From a virus, in the IMG/VR virus record IMGVR_UViG_3300030104_003055, positions 1-21,460 of that record: a stretch of DNA of 21,460 bases; one strand, 5' to 3'. The notes under the pieces were generated by a model. That model did no database searches, was not told the origin of the DNA, and was given only the letters and a program-made list of their open reading frames with translations. The stretch's first letter is position 1; each line of letters begins with the position of its first letter. The position numbers and the translations under genes are program-made. Shown one piece after another: positions 12,786 to 21,383 of the stretch.

Positions 12786-13292
12786 CTAAATTTCTAATGC
12801 TAATTTGGTAGTTTCTTCTACCCTTTTTGTCCAACCTTTTCCAAAGGTATCAAAAGTAGATAATTCTTCGTAGTATTTTTGTCTTCCATTTTGATAATGA
12901 CCAATAGCATGTGCAACATTAAATTTGTTAACATACTCTTCTACTTTTGCAAGGGTCATAGGTCCAATGCCACCATCTGCTTTAGTTCCTACTAATGTCT
13001 GAAGATATTTTGCTGCTCTTCCGGGTCCTGCATTCACACCAAAATCAAAAACACATAGATCTAAACCTGATGGTAAATCATCACATTTCATTTTATCCCA
13101 ATAACCTTTTTTGTAAATAGGTGCTACGTCTTCCACTGTTAAATCTTTCATGTCTTTTGTGCCACCATGTTCTTCATAAACTCTTTTAGTTACACCAAGA
13201 TTTGTTTCTCCACCTGGGTCCTTGGGGTGATTAACATATCCACCTTCATGATGTAAAATTGTTTTTAAGCATTGTTCGTAATTATGTTTCAT
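12786..13292 (-). CDS. Endolysin, glycosyl hydrolase family 108
   Basis: A 168-residue muramidase-type endolysin that degrades peptidoglycan for host lysis. The N-terminus has the GH108 hallmark HHEGGYVNHPKDPGGETNLG (residues 14-33) with the catalytic glutamate at 16, then GVTKRVYEE. The C-terminal half contains FDFGVNAGPGRAAKYLQ and DGGIGPMTLAKV, typical of the family's peptidoglycan-binding part. No signal peptide is evident, so release would need a holin; the small membrane protein encoded just upstream is the obvious candidate. The ATG overlaps that gene's stop (TAATG). The ribosome site is weak, so translation probably depends on coupling. Confidence 0.93.
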   Translation of the reverse strand: MKHNYEQCLKTILHHEGGYVNHPKDPGGETNLGVTKRVYEEHGGTKDMKDLTVEDVAPIYKKGYWDKMKCDDLPSGLDLCVFDFGVNAGPGRAAKYLQTLVGTKADGGIGPMTLAKVEEYVNKFNVAHAIGHYQNGRQKYYEELSTFDTFGKGWTKRVEETTKLALEI

Positions 13293-13495
13293 TATCTATC
13301 CAATTTTTTATTTATATTTTTTACTTCGTTTTCTATGACCGCTATTCTAGCTTCCATTTTTGTAAATAAAATTAAAGCTTCTTCTATACGATCTATGTCT
13401 CGTTCCATAGCATTAATACGTTGCGATGTCATACCCCATGTAGCTCCAAGTGCTATAAAAATTCCTATAATCCAAATAGCATCTCTTACACTCAT
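13292..13495 (-). CDS. Holin-like membrane/coiled-coil protein, 67 aa
   Basis: Residues 5-21 (DAIWIIGIFIALGATWG) form one membrane helix, followed by a long amphipathic coiled coil (residues 28-67) rich in E, K and I. This single-span N-terminal anchor plus coiled coil is common among small lysis-cassette proteins, including some holins and spanin-like proteins, but no exact family was recognised. Its location directly before the endolysin, with TAATG coupling, supports a lysis role. It starts one base after the stop of the 1078-residue virion gene. A tail-assembly or T7 gp17.5-like role remains possible. Confidence 0.7.
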   Translation of the reverse strand: MSVRDAIWIIGIFIALGATWGMTSQRINAMERDIDRIEEALILFTKMEARIAVIENEVKNINKKLDR

Positions 13496-13496
13496 A

Positions 13497-16400
13497 TTAA
13501 CTTACCAAAGATATTATGCCACCTCTTGCTGCAGTAGGCATTTGAGTGGTTGGGCCTGTAGGAGTACCAAATTGATTCGCTAGTGCTGCATCCGTGTTTC
13601 CACTATATAAACTAGCTGCCGCATTAGGATTCATACTTTGATTAAGAGCAATAGATGAGCCTGTAGTGCCACCTCCGAACGTATTTCCAGAAGTAGCACC
13701 GACAGACGTTGGGCTAGAAGATGCAACTGAAATATCTTCAGTTACATCAGTTACCGCAGGAGTGTTTGCAGACTCCTCACGGATTCCTTGTTTGGCTTGC
13801 GCCGCTTGTTTCATTTTTTCAAAGATGTTTATCTTTTCAGATATCTCTTCTCTACCAGTAGGGTCTGGTGGTTTATAAGCATTTACTTGATCAGTTCTAC
13901 GTTGTTGATTTAATACATCTTGAGTTTGTAATTCAAGTTCTTCTAAATCACCATTAAAGTTTGCACCAATAGTTTGTAATGCATTTTTAACAGCAAGTGC
14001 TTTAGCTGCTGAACCATATTTATGATAAGTAAAAGGATTCCATATTCTTGCAATATCTTCATCTGTTGCTTTTAAAATTTGATTAGCTGCTTTTAAATTA
14101 ATTGGATTAGTTAATATTTTACCACCTTGTCTTGCAAGTAAAGAAAACATAACAGCGTGTACCATGCTTACAGCCGGCACTGCAGCTCCAGCAGTTGCAG
14201 AACCACCTATAGTTCTACCTGGTAAGAAAGATCTAATAGCTCCTTGAAGACCAGAAATTTGTGCTCTTCTTGCTATGAATGTACTAATATCAGGAACACC
14301 ACCACGGAAACCTGCTTCTAAAACTGTAGCAAAATCTGTTAAATCTTTTGCTGTTACAAAACCAGTTTTAACTTGTTTTGCTTTTCCACCTAAAATTTGA
14401 ATTGTTTTTGCATCAGCTCCGGCATCAATTAAATCATCCGGTAAAGATTTCATCCAAGGTTGAAGGTTATCTTTTCCTATACCTTTTTGTGCTATATTTA
14501 ATCCTTCATCAATAGTTGCAAATAACTTTCCATTTTTATCATCAAGACCTAAATTTTCTATAAATTTTTTAGGATCAATTTGTTTAGCAGCAGCAACACC
14601 TTCTTGGTTTAATGCTTTTGTAGCAGCAAGTGGTGAATTTAAATCTAAAAATGATTTTCCTGGCCATGCTTTTAATGCACTGTCGTATGCTGATTCAATA
14701 TGCCTTCTCATCATACCTCTAAAAATGTCATCACCTACAAGAACTTGTAAATGTTTCATAGATTGAGGTGATTCTAAAAGTTTAGCTGTATGTAATAAAT
14801 CATCAGCATATTTAGAACCTTGTTGTCCAAGTTTAACTTGATAACCATACAACATATTTTCTGATAAACCTAATTGCTTTGCAACTGGAGAACCAAGAAG
14901 CATTTGCCCTTGTGACCAAAGATCATCATAACGTTTTAATGATGCTTTACCAGCTTCACCTAAATCAATTTGTCTCATAGCATTTTGAATTGATTGAGAA
15001 AATTGTTCAGCAAAATTAATAGCAGTAGGATTAGTTTTCATACCACCCATTTTCATTATTTGTCCAAGTTCATCTAACATTGCATCTGCACGTGCTAATG
15101 TAACTGAACCAGGTTCTTGTAATATATTATCAAAAAATGTGTTTAATCTATTTTTAACTACAACTGGAAGTGGTGTACCATCTAAACCTTTACCTGTTAT
15201 TTGTGCCATGTGTGCTTTAAAATCTGTAATGATTGCGTGTGGAGAACCATCACCAATATTACCAGCAAGCTTTACATTAGCTCCTCTAGAAATTGCATGA
15301 TCAAACCATTCTTTTCTTAATTTAGTTAACTCTTTAGTAAGATTACCGACAGTAACTTTAGAAGATGCGCTCACTGCTTCAGACAATCTATTATAACTAA
15401 CTGATGGAGCAATACGATTAGTCATGTCATCTAAAATAACATTCATTTTTTCTGCACGTTGAGCAAGGTTCTTTGCTCCTCCACCGCCAATTAAAGGAAA
15501 TCTTAAAAATACATTTGGAAAACCTTGAACAGATCTATATTTACTTACATCGGTAATACCTAATATTGCATCTGGTTCACCAGTTCTTTTCATCCAACCA
15601 GTTTTACCACCATATTGTCCTTCCGGAATAAATTTTTCTGATAGATCCATTCCTTTTTTAGCTAATGTTTGATCACCAGCTCCTAATAAACCTCTAGTAA
15701 GGTTTCTAACACCATTAATAGAAGGTGCTATAAAAGCGCCCATCGCCGTTAACTTTACTTCTTGTTCTGCTGTGTCTACTAAACCTCTTGCTCTTTCCGT
15801 TACACCAGGTCTATTAATTCCTTTTTTACCAAACACACCTGCTTGGTTAGCTACGTCAAGTGCTGTTTCATATCCATAATCTGCTGTTAATACACCAACA
15901 AGACCACCAGCAAGTGCGCCTGCCATTCGTCCCCAATAAGGACCACCTTTCCAAAACTTAAATCCACCTTGAACACCTTTACCAAAAGCTTGAGCTCCTT
16001 TACCTAACATAGAAGGTTGAGCAATTGCCCAGTTCTTTGACATATTATATCCAAGAATATTACCCCCAATACCACCACCAAATTTCATTATATTTTCAGC
16101 TTCAGGAAAAGGGTTAGGTGAACTTGTAGTTAATCCATAAGGGTCTGGCATTAAATTTACATCAACATCTCCACCGCCTTGGATTTCTTGTGCCGTGTAT
16201 CCATTTTGTCTTGCGTAAGCTAATAACCTTGCTTCCAATTCATTTTGATTAACACTACCAGGATTTTCATTTTCTTTTTTTTGTGCTTGTGCAATTACTT
16301 GAGAAATTTCTGCTCTAACTGTTTCAACAGGTCGTCTATTTGCTAAGGCTTTTTCGTATTGAATTTGTAATTCTTCATCTGCTTTAACTTTATCAAGTAA

Positions 16401-16733
16401 AGCTTTTGCTTCAGCAGCTCTTTGTTTTTTTATATTTTCCGGAACTCCTCGTGGACCATATTGATAAATATCATAAACGGTTTCTGCACCACCTTTAACT
16501 GCATCCCAAAAACCACCTAATATAGCGTCTTTTGCATCACCACTTTTTTTTCTTATGCGATCTATTCTTGCTTCAGCATCACTAATTGGAACAGTTTTTC
16601 TAAAGTCTACATATTCAGTATCTTTAGCACCAATAACTTTTTCTTTTCCTACATCTCCCATTAACAATTCAGAGATACCATCGGAAGATAAAGGATTTAC
16701 AACGTTTAAACCTTTTTTAATTAAGTCAGCCAT
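13497..16733 (-). CDS. Large internal virion protein, 1078 aa (T7 gp16-like position)
   Basis: The largest gene in the window. No enzymatic domain was recognised, and no lytic transglycosylase motif was seen at the N-terminus where T7 gp16 has one. Residues about 230-290 are glycine-rich and partly hydrophobic (GGGIGGNILGYN, GRMAGALAGGLVGVLTADYG), compatible with membrane insertion during DNA ejection. Long helical stretches follow. Residues about 935 onward are low-complexity, Q/S/T/G-rich, ending in ARGGIISLVS. By order and size it corresponds to T7 gp16 (1318 residues). The start overlaps the previous gene's stop (TAATG). The assignment is by synteny, not by sequence similarity. Confidence 0.6.
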   Translation of the reverse strand: MADLIKKGLNVVNPLSSDGISELLMGDVGKEKVIGAKDTEYVDFRKTVPISDAEARIDRIRKKSGDAKDAILGGFWDAVKGGAETVYDIYQYGPRGVPENIKKQRAAEAKALLDKVKADEELQIQYEKALANRRPVETVRAEISQVIAQAQKKENENPGSVNQNELEARLLAYARQNGYTAQEIQGGGDVDVNLMPDPYGLTTSSPNPFPEAENIMKFGGGIGGNILGYNMSKNWAIAQPSMLGKGAQAFGKGVQGGFKFWKGGPYWGRMAGALAGGLVGVLTADYGYETALDVANQAGVFGKKGINRPGVTERARGLVDTAEQEVKLTAMGAFIAPSINGVRNLTRGLLGAGDQTLAKKGMDLSEKFIPEGQYGGKTGWMKRTGEPDAILGITDVSKYRSVQGFPNVFLRFPLIGGGGAKNLAQRAEKMNVILDDMTNRIAPSVSYNRLSEAVSASSKVTVGNLTKELTKLRKEWFDHAISRGANVKLAGNIGDGSPHAIITDFKAHMAQITGKGLDGTPLPVVVKNRLNTFFDNILQEPGSVTLARADAMLDELGQIMKMGGMKTNPTAINFAEQFSQSIQNAMRQIDLGEAGKASLKRYDDLWSQGQMLLGSPVAKQLGLSENMLYGYQVKLGQQGSKYADDLLHTAKLLESPQSMKHLQVLVGDDIFRGMMRRHIESAYDSALKAWPGKSFLDLNSPLAATKALNQEGVAAAKQIDPKKFIENLGLDDKNGKLFATIDEGLNIAQKGIGKDNLQPWMKSLPDDLIDAGADAKTIQILGGKAKQVKTGFVTAKDLTDFATVLEAGFRGGVPDISTFIARRAQISGLQGAIRSFLPGRTIGGSATAGAAVPAVSMVHAVMFSLLARQGGKILTNPINLKAANQILKATDEDIARIWNPFTYHKYGSAAKALAVKNALQTIGANFNGDLEELELQTQDVLNQQRRTDQVNAYKPPDPTGREEISEKINIFEKMKQAAQAKQGIREESANTPAVTDVTEDISVASSSPTSVGATSGNTFGGGTTGSSIALNQSMNPNAAASLYSGNTDAALANQFGTPTGPTTQMPTAARGGIISLVS

Positions 16734-18997
16734 TATTTATATAATTCCATTAATTCACCAAAATCTGCTGGCCCTGTAACATTTACTTCATTTGTTCCAG
16801 AATAAATACTATTATTTCCCGTTGAAAGTGTTTGATTTTCATCAGGGAATTGACCTAAAAACCCTAAATTAATTCCTTGGTCTATTGCTTCTGGCCCAAC
16901 GAATCCTAAATAAGATTCATTATATCCTTGAATTGTAAGTGGTTGATTTAATCTACCTACACCAAATTGTGTTTCAGGTTTCATACCAGCTCTCATTGCG
17001 TGTGTAGCATAAGCATTGTATAGACGTTTTACAAACATATGCATTTTATTTGCATACTGTCTTGGATCACCTGAAGTTAACATTCTATCTTTTTTCAAAT
17101 TATTAATTGAAGTTTGAATTGTATCTGCAAGTAGACGACCAGTAGGCTGTTTTAAACGTGCTTCCAAGAAACCCATCATATTAATCATTTGTTCTTCTAT
17201 GTCATAGAATTGATTATCCATTAGGTTTCTTACATATTGTTCAGTAGCAAAATTACCTTCTCTAATGTTTCCACTTCCGTCATCATACTTACCAAATTGA
17301 ACATCTTTTTGGCCACCATGTGCTTTAGTTGCAATGTTTCCTTCACCGGCAAGTAAACCCATTTGTGAGTTAACTAAACCTTGCATTGTGTCTTCTGTTT
17401 GTGATCTCATCATTCCATACATTCCAGACATAGCATTAGATGCTGTTTTATTATTCGGGAAGAAAGTATTAAAGAAGTTTTGAACATCTTTAGTAACAAA
17501 TCTAGCAGTCTTTAAAGCAAGACCAGCTGTACCTGTTTGGAAATTACCTGAGTGAACACCTATTTCAGGGTCAGTTACAAAGTTTAAAATTTGTTCCAGG
17601 TTACTTTTGTATACACCAGCAAGTAATGATTGCTCACCACGTTGTGCTTTAGTAAGATTCATATCACCCAAACCAGAAGCTTTTGCTCCAGCATCAGTCA
17701 TATTAAATGGAACAACTTGAATATTAGGATCACCTAAAGATATTATATTTAATGCTTCTGGTGACTTAGAAAATACTTGTCTTACATTTGTCCAGTTATC
17801 AATCATTTCTCCATTAGGACCAATAAACGGAGTGTTCATTTGAATCATAGATAAATCTCCTGGAGGATTCATTGCATTTTTATAGTTTTCTTTTTGAACC
17901 CAATTATCCAGTTTATATTCTTCTTTCCAAACCCAATCAGTTAAATCGTCTGCACGTTTTCTTTTTGATGCACGGTCTTCACGAAGCATTTCGTAAGCCG
18001 CAAGTGAAATTTCTTTATCTTCTTTACGTTTGTTCTGCATGTGTTGCATCCACATAGGAAGAACTTGTTGTCCTGTTTTACCTAATATTTCAGCAAAACC
18101 AGCAAACCCAGGTTGATTAGATTTGCCCGCCATCATACCTAAACCAAGTTGCATTAACATAAGAGGTCCCATTGTCCCATCTTCTTTACCCATAATGCCT
18201 TGGAGCTCGGCTTTATAATCTTCAATTGATTTTTCTGATATAGTATCATCAACTGCCAGCACTTCTGATTTTAAATCAGGAATTGGTCCACCTGCAGCAC
18301 CTACAGTAGTTCCAGTGCCATCATATTCATCATTAGAATCTAAATCTGCCACACTATCATCAGGAACATTATCACTACCTGGTGTTATAGGTCCTTCTAC
18401 TTCTGGTATAACACCACTAGCAGTTGGTCCTTCTGTTGTCCCTGTTTGTGTTTCTGTTTCAACGGTTGATCCTGCTTCCACATCTACATTAGATGCAGCT
18501 TCAGAATGGTCCGTAGTCCAATTGTCTAGCATCGAATATGTAAATGGATAAGCTAATTGTTCAGTTATTTTTCTTCCACCTGGCATTTTAGGAATAGCTT
18601 TCCAATGATCTATAACTTCTTGTGGTAATCCTTTAACACCTTTTACACCACTAGCTTCTAGTGCTGTTAAATTATGTTTATTTCTTAAGTTATTTAATTT
18701 ACCACTCCATTCTTGTAATCTAAAATCATAGGTATCACCACCAGGTCTTCCTTTTCTATTAAGAGGTGCAAAATTTCTAGGGCCAGTTTTTCCAACCACA
18801 GGATTTTGTATTCCTGCTGCTCTTGGATTAACCATTCTATTTATGTTGTATGGAATATTTGAAAATTTAGGAGCGTAATATTTTGCTGCTCTATACACTT
18901 GTGGTGCAGCTCTAAGTATACCACCAATAAATTTAGCTTGTCTCATCTGACCATCAGGTCCACGTTTAAACATAGGACGATTAAGTGTCTTACTCAT
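16733..18997 (-). CDS. Internal virion protein, 754 aa (T7 gp15-like position)
   Basis: A 754-residue structural protein with no enzymatic motif seen. The N-terminus (RPMFKRGPDGQ, residues 7-17) is basic, with a hydrophobic-basic segment after it. Residues about 165-245 form an acidic Thr/Ser/Gly-rich, probably disordered linker (repeated T, E, D and P; DDSVADLDSNDEYDG). The remainder is mainly helical with several QMG/MMG-rich patches. T7 gp15 is 747 residues and occupies the same place in the gene order, so a role in the ejection tube is proposed. The ATG lies directly after the preceding stop, with AGGAG 5 bases before it inside the upstream gene. Confidence 0.6.
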   Translation of the reverse strand: MSKTLNRPMFKRGPDGQMRQAKFIGGILRAAPQVYRAAKYYAPKFSNIPYNINRMVNPRAAGIQNPVVGKTGPRNFAPLNRKGRPGGDTYDFRLQEWSGKLNNLRNKHNLTALEASGVKGVKGLPQEVIDHWKAIPKMPGGRKITEQLAYPFTYSMLDNWTTDHSEAASNVDVEAGSTVETETQTGTTEGPTASGVIPEVEGPITPGSDNVPDDSVADLDSNDEYDGTGTTVGAAGGPIPDLKSEVLAVDDTISEKSIEDYKAELQGIMGKEDGTMGPLMLMQLGLGMMAGKSNQPGFAGFAEILGKTGQQVLPMWMQHMQNKRKEDKEISLAAYEMLREDRASKRKRADDLTDWVWKEEYKLDNWVQKENYKNAMNPPGDLSMIQMNTPFIGPNGEMIDNWTNVRQVFSKSPEALNIISLGDPNIQVVPFNMTDAGAKASGLGDMNLTKAQRGEQSLLAGVYKSNLEQILNFVTDPEIGVHSGNFQTGTAGLALKTARFVTKDVQNFFNTFFPNNKTASNAMSGMYGMMRSQTEDTMQGLVNSQMGLLAGEGNIATKAHGGQKDVQFGKYDDGSGNIREGNFATEQYVRNLMDNQFYDIEEQMINMMGFLEARLKQPTGRLLADTIQTSINNLKKDRMLTSGDPRQYANKMHMFVKRLYNAYATHAMRAGMKPETQFGVGRLNQPLTIQGYNESYLGFVGPEAIDQGINLGFLGQFPDENQTLSTGNNSIYSGTNEVNVTGPADFGELMELYK

Positions 18998-19864
18998 TTA
19001 AACTCCTGTTGGTTGTGAGTTTTGGTATCCTTGATATGCTGCTAACCCTGTGATTCCCATTCCAATTGCTTGTGACATTGGATTGGCTTGTGGTGTAGTT
19101 GCCATTGTCAATGATGAAGCACTTGTTGGAGCACCTTGATAGATGTCTGAAACAAATCCTAATCGTTGATAAGGTTCGTACATTTGTTGTAATTTTTGTC
19201 TGTAGTCAGCGTCAAATGCTTGTTGTCCAAGTTGTTGTTGTCTTCCACCAGTTTGTAGAAGAGTGTTAATATCTTGACCTGCAAGACCTTGTTGTTGAGC
19301 ACCTAATGCCGCTTGAGTTTGTGCTGCACCACCGTAAACTTGATTAGCCATTTGTTGAGCTTGATTAAATCCTTGTGCTTGCGCTTGTCCAACTGCTTGA
19401 GCTTTTTGTCCTGCAAGTTCAGAAGCTGCAATTCCTTGTCTTGCTCCACCAAATGCACCAGCTTGAGCTGCTGCTAAGTTCTGTTGATTTTCTGATTTTG
19501 CAAATTGATCTTCTATTGAACGTATAACTTCATCCTGATAAGGATTCATGAAATCTTTGTATGCTGTTGGATCTGCTGCTTTTTGTGCAAAACTTGAAGC
19601 ACGATCCATATATGGTTGGTATGATCCAATACCTTGTGAAGCTAAATTAAATGCTTGTTGTTGTTGTGGATCAAAATTAGCTATTTGTTGAGTTGGTATT
19701 TGTAATCCGGCGTAAGATGGTTGTTCTCCTTGCGCTAATCTTCCTGCAATATCCATTAATCCAAGCTTACGTGCTTGAATTTCAGGTGCTTCCATTTGAT
19801 ATGACTGTTGCGATGTTGTAGGAGGAGTACTTACACTTGGATCTCCAAAACTTGGTAAACTCAT
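18998..19864 (-). CDS. Ala/Gln-rich virion protein, 288 aa (T7 gp14-like position)
   Basis: Highly enriched in Gln, Ala and Gly, especially residues about 130-215 (QQNLAAAQAGAFGGARQG, then repeated QAQA and QQQ runs), giving a largely helical, low-complexity core. The N-terminal 60 residues are Pro/Ser/Gln-rich. A conserved-looking NPYQDEVIRSIEDQF block (residues 107-121) recurs in many phage neck/internal proteins by my recollection. The hydrophobic GMGITGLAAYQGY sits near the C-terminus. Order matches T7 gene 14 (internal virion protein, 196 residues). The ATG overlaps the GNAT gene stop (ATGA). Confidence 0.6.
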   Translation of the reverse strand: MSLPSFGDPSVSTPPTTSQQSYQMEAPEIQARKLGLMDIAGRLAQGEQPSYAGLQIPTQQIANFDPQQQQAFNLASQGIGSYQPYMDRASSFAQKAADPTAYKDFMNPYQDEVIRSIEDQFAKSENQQNLAAAQAGAFGGARQGIAASELAGQKAQAVGQAQAQGFNQAQQMANQVYGGAAQTQAALGAQQQGLAGQDINTLLQTGGRQQQLGQQAFDADYRQKLQQMYEPYQRLGFVSDIYQGAPTSASSLTMATTPQANPMSQAIGMGITGLAAYQGYQNSQPTGV

Positions 19865-20316
19865 AATTTTTTCCTATATGTTTTGCTAGTCATTTCCATA
19901 CCTAATCTCTTAGCCATAGCGTCAAACTTATTTATATCACCGTTTGTTGATGGTTCAAATAAAACTTCGTCTGCCTTCATTGTCTTAGCCCACTCAATAA
20001 ATTTTTTCATTAACGTGATTGCAACCATGCTCCCACGATATTCCGGCACTACACATAATTCATTTTCACGAGCAACAAGTTTATTCATAAACCTATACTC
20101 GCCAACTTGACCTATGAGAAAGCCAGCTTTTTTATCATCCTTTAACCCTATAAGTCCACACATATAGAGGGGATGATTCGCGACATGGTGAAGATATTTT
20201 TTTATCTTCTCATTATCGTACTCTCCTTCTTTCCACTCCGACTCAGCAAACATTTGTTTGCCGACTTTATTTACCCACTCTATATCTTCAAGAGTAAGAA
20301 ATCTCCAATCTATCAT
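19861..20316 (-). CDS. GNAT-fold protein, T7 gp13-like position
   Basis: The 151-residue protein has the GCN5-related N-acetyltransferase fold layout: an N-terminal strand-helix (RFLTLEDIEWVNKVG), a central strand KAGFLIGQVG, then ELCVVPEYRGSMVAITLMKKFIEWA, the acetyl-CoA motif A region, and a final NKFDAMAKRLGMEMTSKTYRK. The usual R/Q-x-x-G-x-G/A loop is degenerate (RGSMVA), so acetyl-CoA binding is doubtful. T7 gp13 has a similar length (138 residues) and the same place before gene 14. A structural role in virion assembly is more likely than protein acetylation, although an enzyme cannot be excluded. The ATG overlaps the upstream stop (ATGA). Confidence 0.75.
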   Translation of the reverse strand: MIDWRFLTLEDIEWVNKVGKQMFAESEWKEGEYDNEKIKKYLHHVANHPLYMCGLIGLKDDKKAGFLIGQVGEYRFMNKLVARENELCVVPEYRGSMVAITLMKKFIEWAKTMKADEVLFEPSTNGDINKFDAMAKRLGMEMTSKTYRKKL

Positions 20317-21383
20317 CCATGCCCAACATAATTCATCTCTCCAGGTGTTTGGGAATTAGGATCTAAACTATTCATCATTGAATACATTTTTTTCGCTCCT
20401 TCCATACGGTCACCACCGCCTAAGTTCTCTACAGCTTTTGCTGTGACAACAAACTCTCCGTCACTTAACATTGCAGGTACATCATCAGATGTTCCAGTGC
20501 CTGGTCCTATTGAATGACCACCACTACGCATGTCTAAATCAGCTATGCCACCAGTTGCTTGGCTTTGTCTTAAAGCTTTGTCTGTTGGTGCACCTGCTGA
20601 TCCTGGTGCTCTCATTTTTTCTCCACTACCACCAGCAATACGTTTTCTTTTAGCATGTATGTTTGCCCATAAACCATCTTTAGCGTGAACTCTTGCTATG
20701 CCACCACTATTCATCATTAATTCTTCATCATAATTTTCACTTACTTCCATCATGCCACCACGTGCTGCCATTGGAATATCAATATCTAGTTGTGGAACAA
20801 TATCTTCCATAAATTCGTCAAATGACATACTACTAGGAATCTCTCCAGAACCAATCATATTACTATACATATCATGCCAGCCTTCCATTGGATGTGGTTC
20901 TGACATCGCTACTTCTTCACCCATTTCTTCTATAACTTCTCCTCCCATTTCATACCCTGGAAGTTGAGCTATTCCACCTCTTGCTAAACCAAAAAATTTA
21001 TTAGGGGTTAAAAAGTTTTTAGAATCAGCTACATCGTAGCCAGCTATTTTATTTAATCTTGCAATTCTTCTCTCTTCTTCTTCATCTAACCATCTTCTTC
21101 TACCAGCTAACGCTGCCGCGTTTGCTTCTTGTTGACCAAGCATTTCGGTTCCCATACCAATACCAGCTAAAGCCAACGCATTAGGCATCATTTTTTGTCC
21201 AAATCCAAATAAACCACCAGCTTTAGTGCCAGCTCCGCCTATTCCAAATTTATTACCAAGCATTCCACCAATGCCACCAAGAGCTGCACCAGTAAGCGCA
21301 CCTTTAACAAGATTTCCACCTCGTTGTTTTGAACCTAAAGCACCTATTAGTGCTCCTATTCCCATTGCGCCTAAACTAAACAT
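20313..21383 (-). CDS. Virion/tail structural protein with GPGTGTSD motif
   Basis: A 356-residue structural protein. Residues 1-80 are Gly/Ala-rich and hydrophobic (IGALIGALG, GALTGAALGGIGGMLG), then a basic helical patch (GRRRWLDEEEERRIARL, 94-110). The middle carries repeated short motifs: ARGGIAQLPG (134-143), ARGGMM (207-212), SGGIA (226-230) and TGGIAD (277-282). The C-terminus holds GPGTGTSDDVPAMLSDGEFV (293-312) followed by VTAKAVENLGGG, a motif I know from many phage tail and tape-measure-like proteins. Position upstream of the gp13-16-like set is where T7 has its tail tube genes. GGGAG stands 7-8 bases before the ATG, and the start overlaps the preceding stop (TAATG). Confidence 0.75.
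   Translation of the reverse strand: MFSLGAMGIGALIGALGSKQRGGNLVKGALTGAALGGIGGMLGNKFGIGGAGTKAGGLFGFGQKMMPNALALAGIGMGTEMLGQQEANAAALAGRRRWLDEEEERRIARLNKIAGYDVADSKNFLTPNKFFGLARGGIAQLPGYEMGGEVIEEMGEEVAMSEPHPMEGWHDMYSNMIGSGEIPSSMSFDEFMEDIVPQLDIDIPMAARGGMMEVSENYDEELMMNSGGIARVHAKDGLWANIHAKRKRIAGGSGEKMRAPGSAGAPTDKALRQSQATGGIADLDMRSGGHSIGPGTGTSDDVPAMLSDGEFVVTAKAVENLGGGDRMEGAKKMYSMMNSLDPNSQTPGEMNYVGHG

Noticed and set aside
13272-13583. 103-codon plus-strand ORF over the lysis genes
   Set aside because: Antisense to the holin-like gene, which has a clear membrane helix, coiled coil and coupling; the plus frame has none of these.
18315-18551. 78-codon Ser/Pro-rich plus ORF
   Set aside because: It is the complement of the low-complexity Thr/Asp linker of the 754-residue virion protein, which explains its odd composition.
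19018-19860. Repetitive ttg/ctt-rich stretch as a DNA repeat array
   Set aside because: It is explained by the Gln/Ala-rich coding of the 288-residue protein; no regular DNA repeat unit was found.
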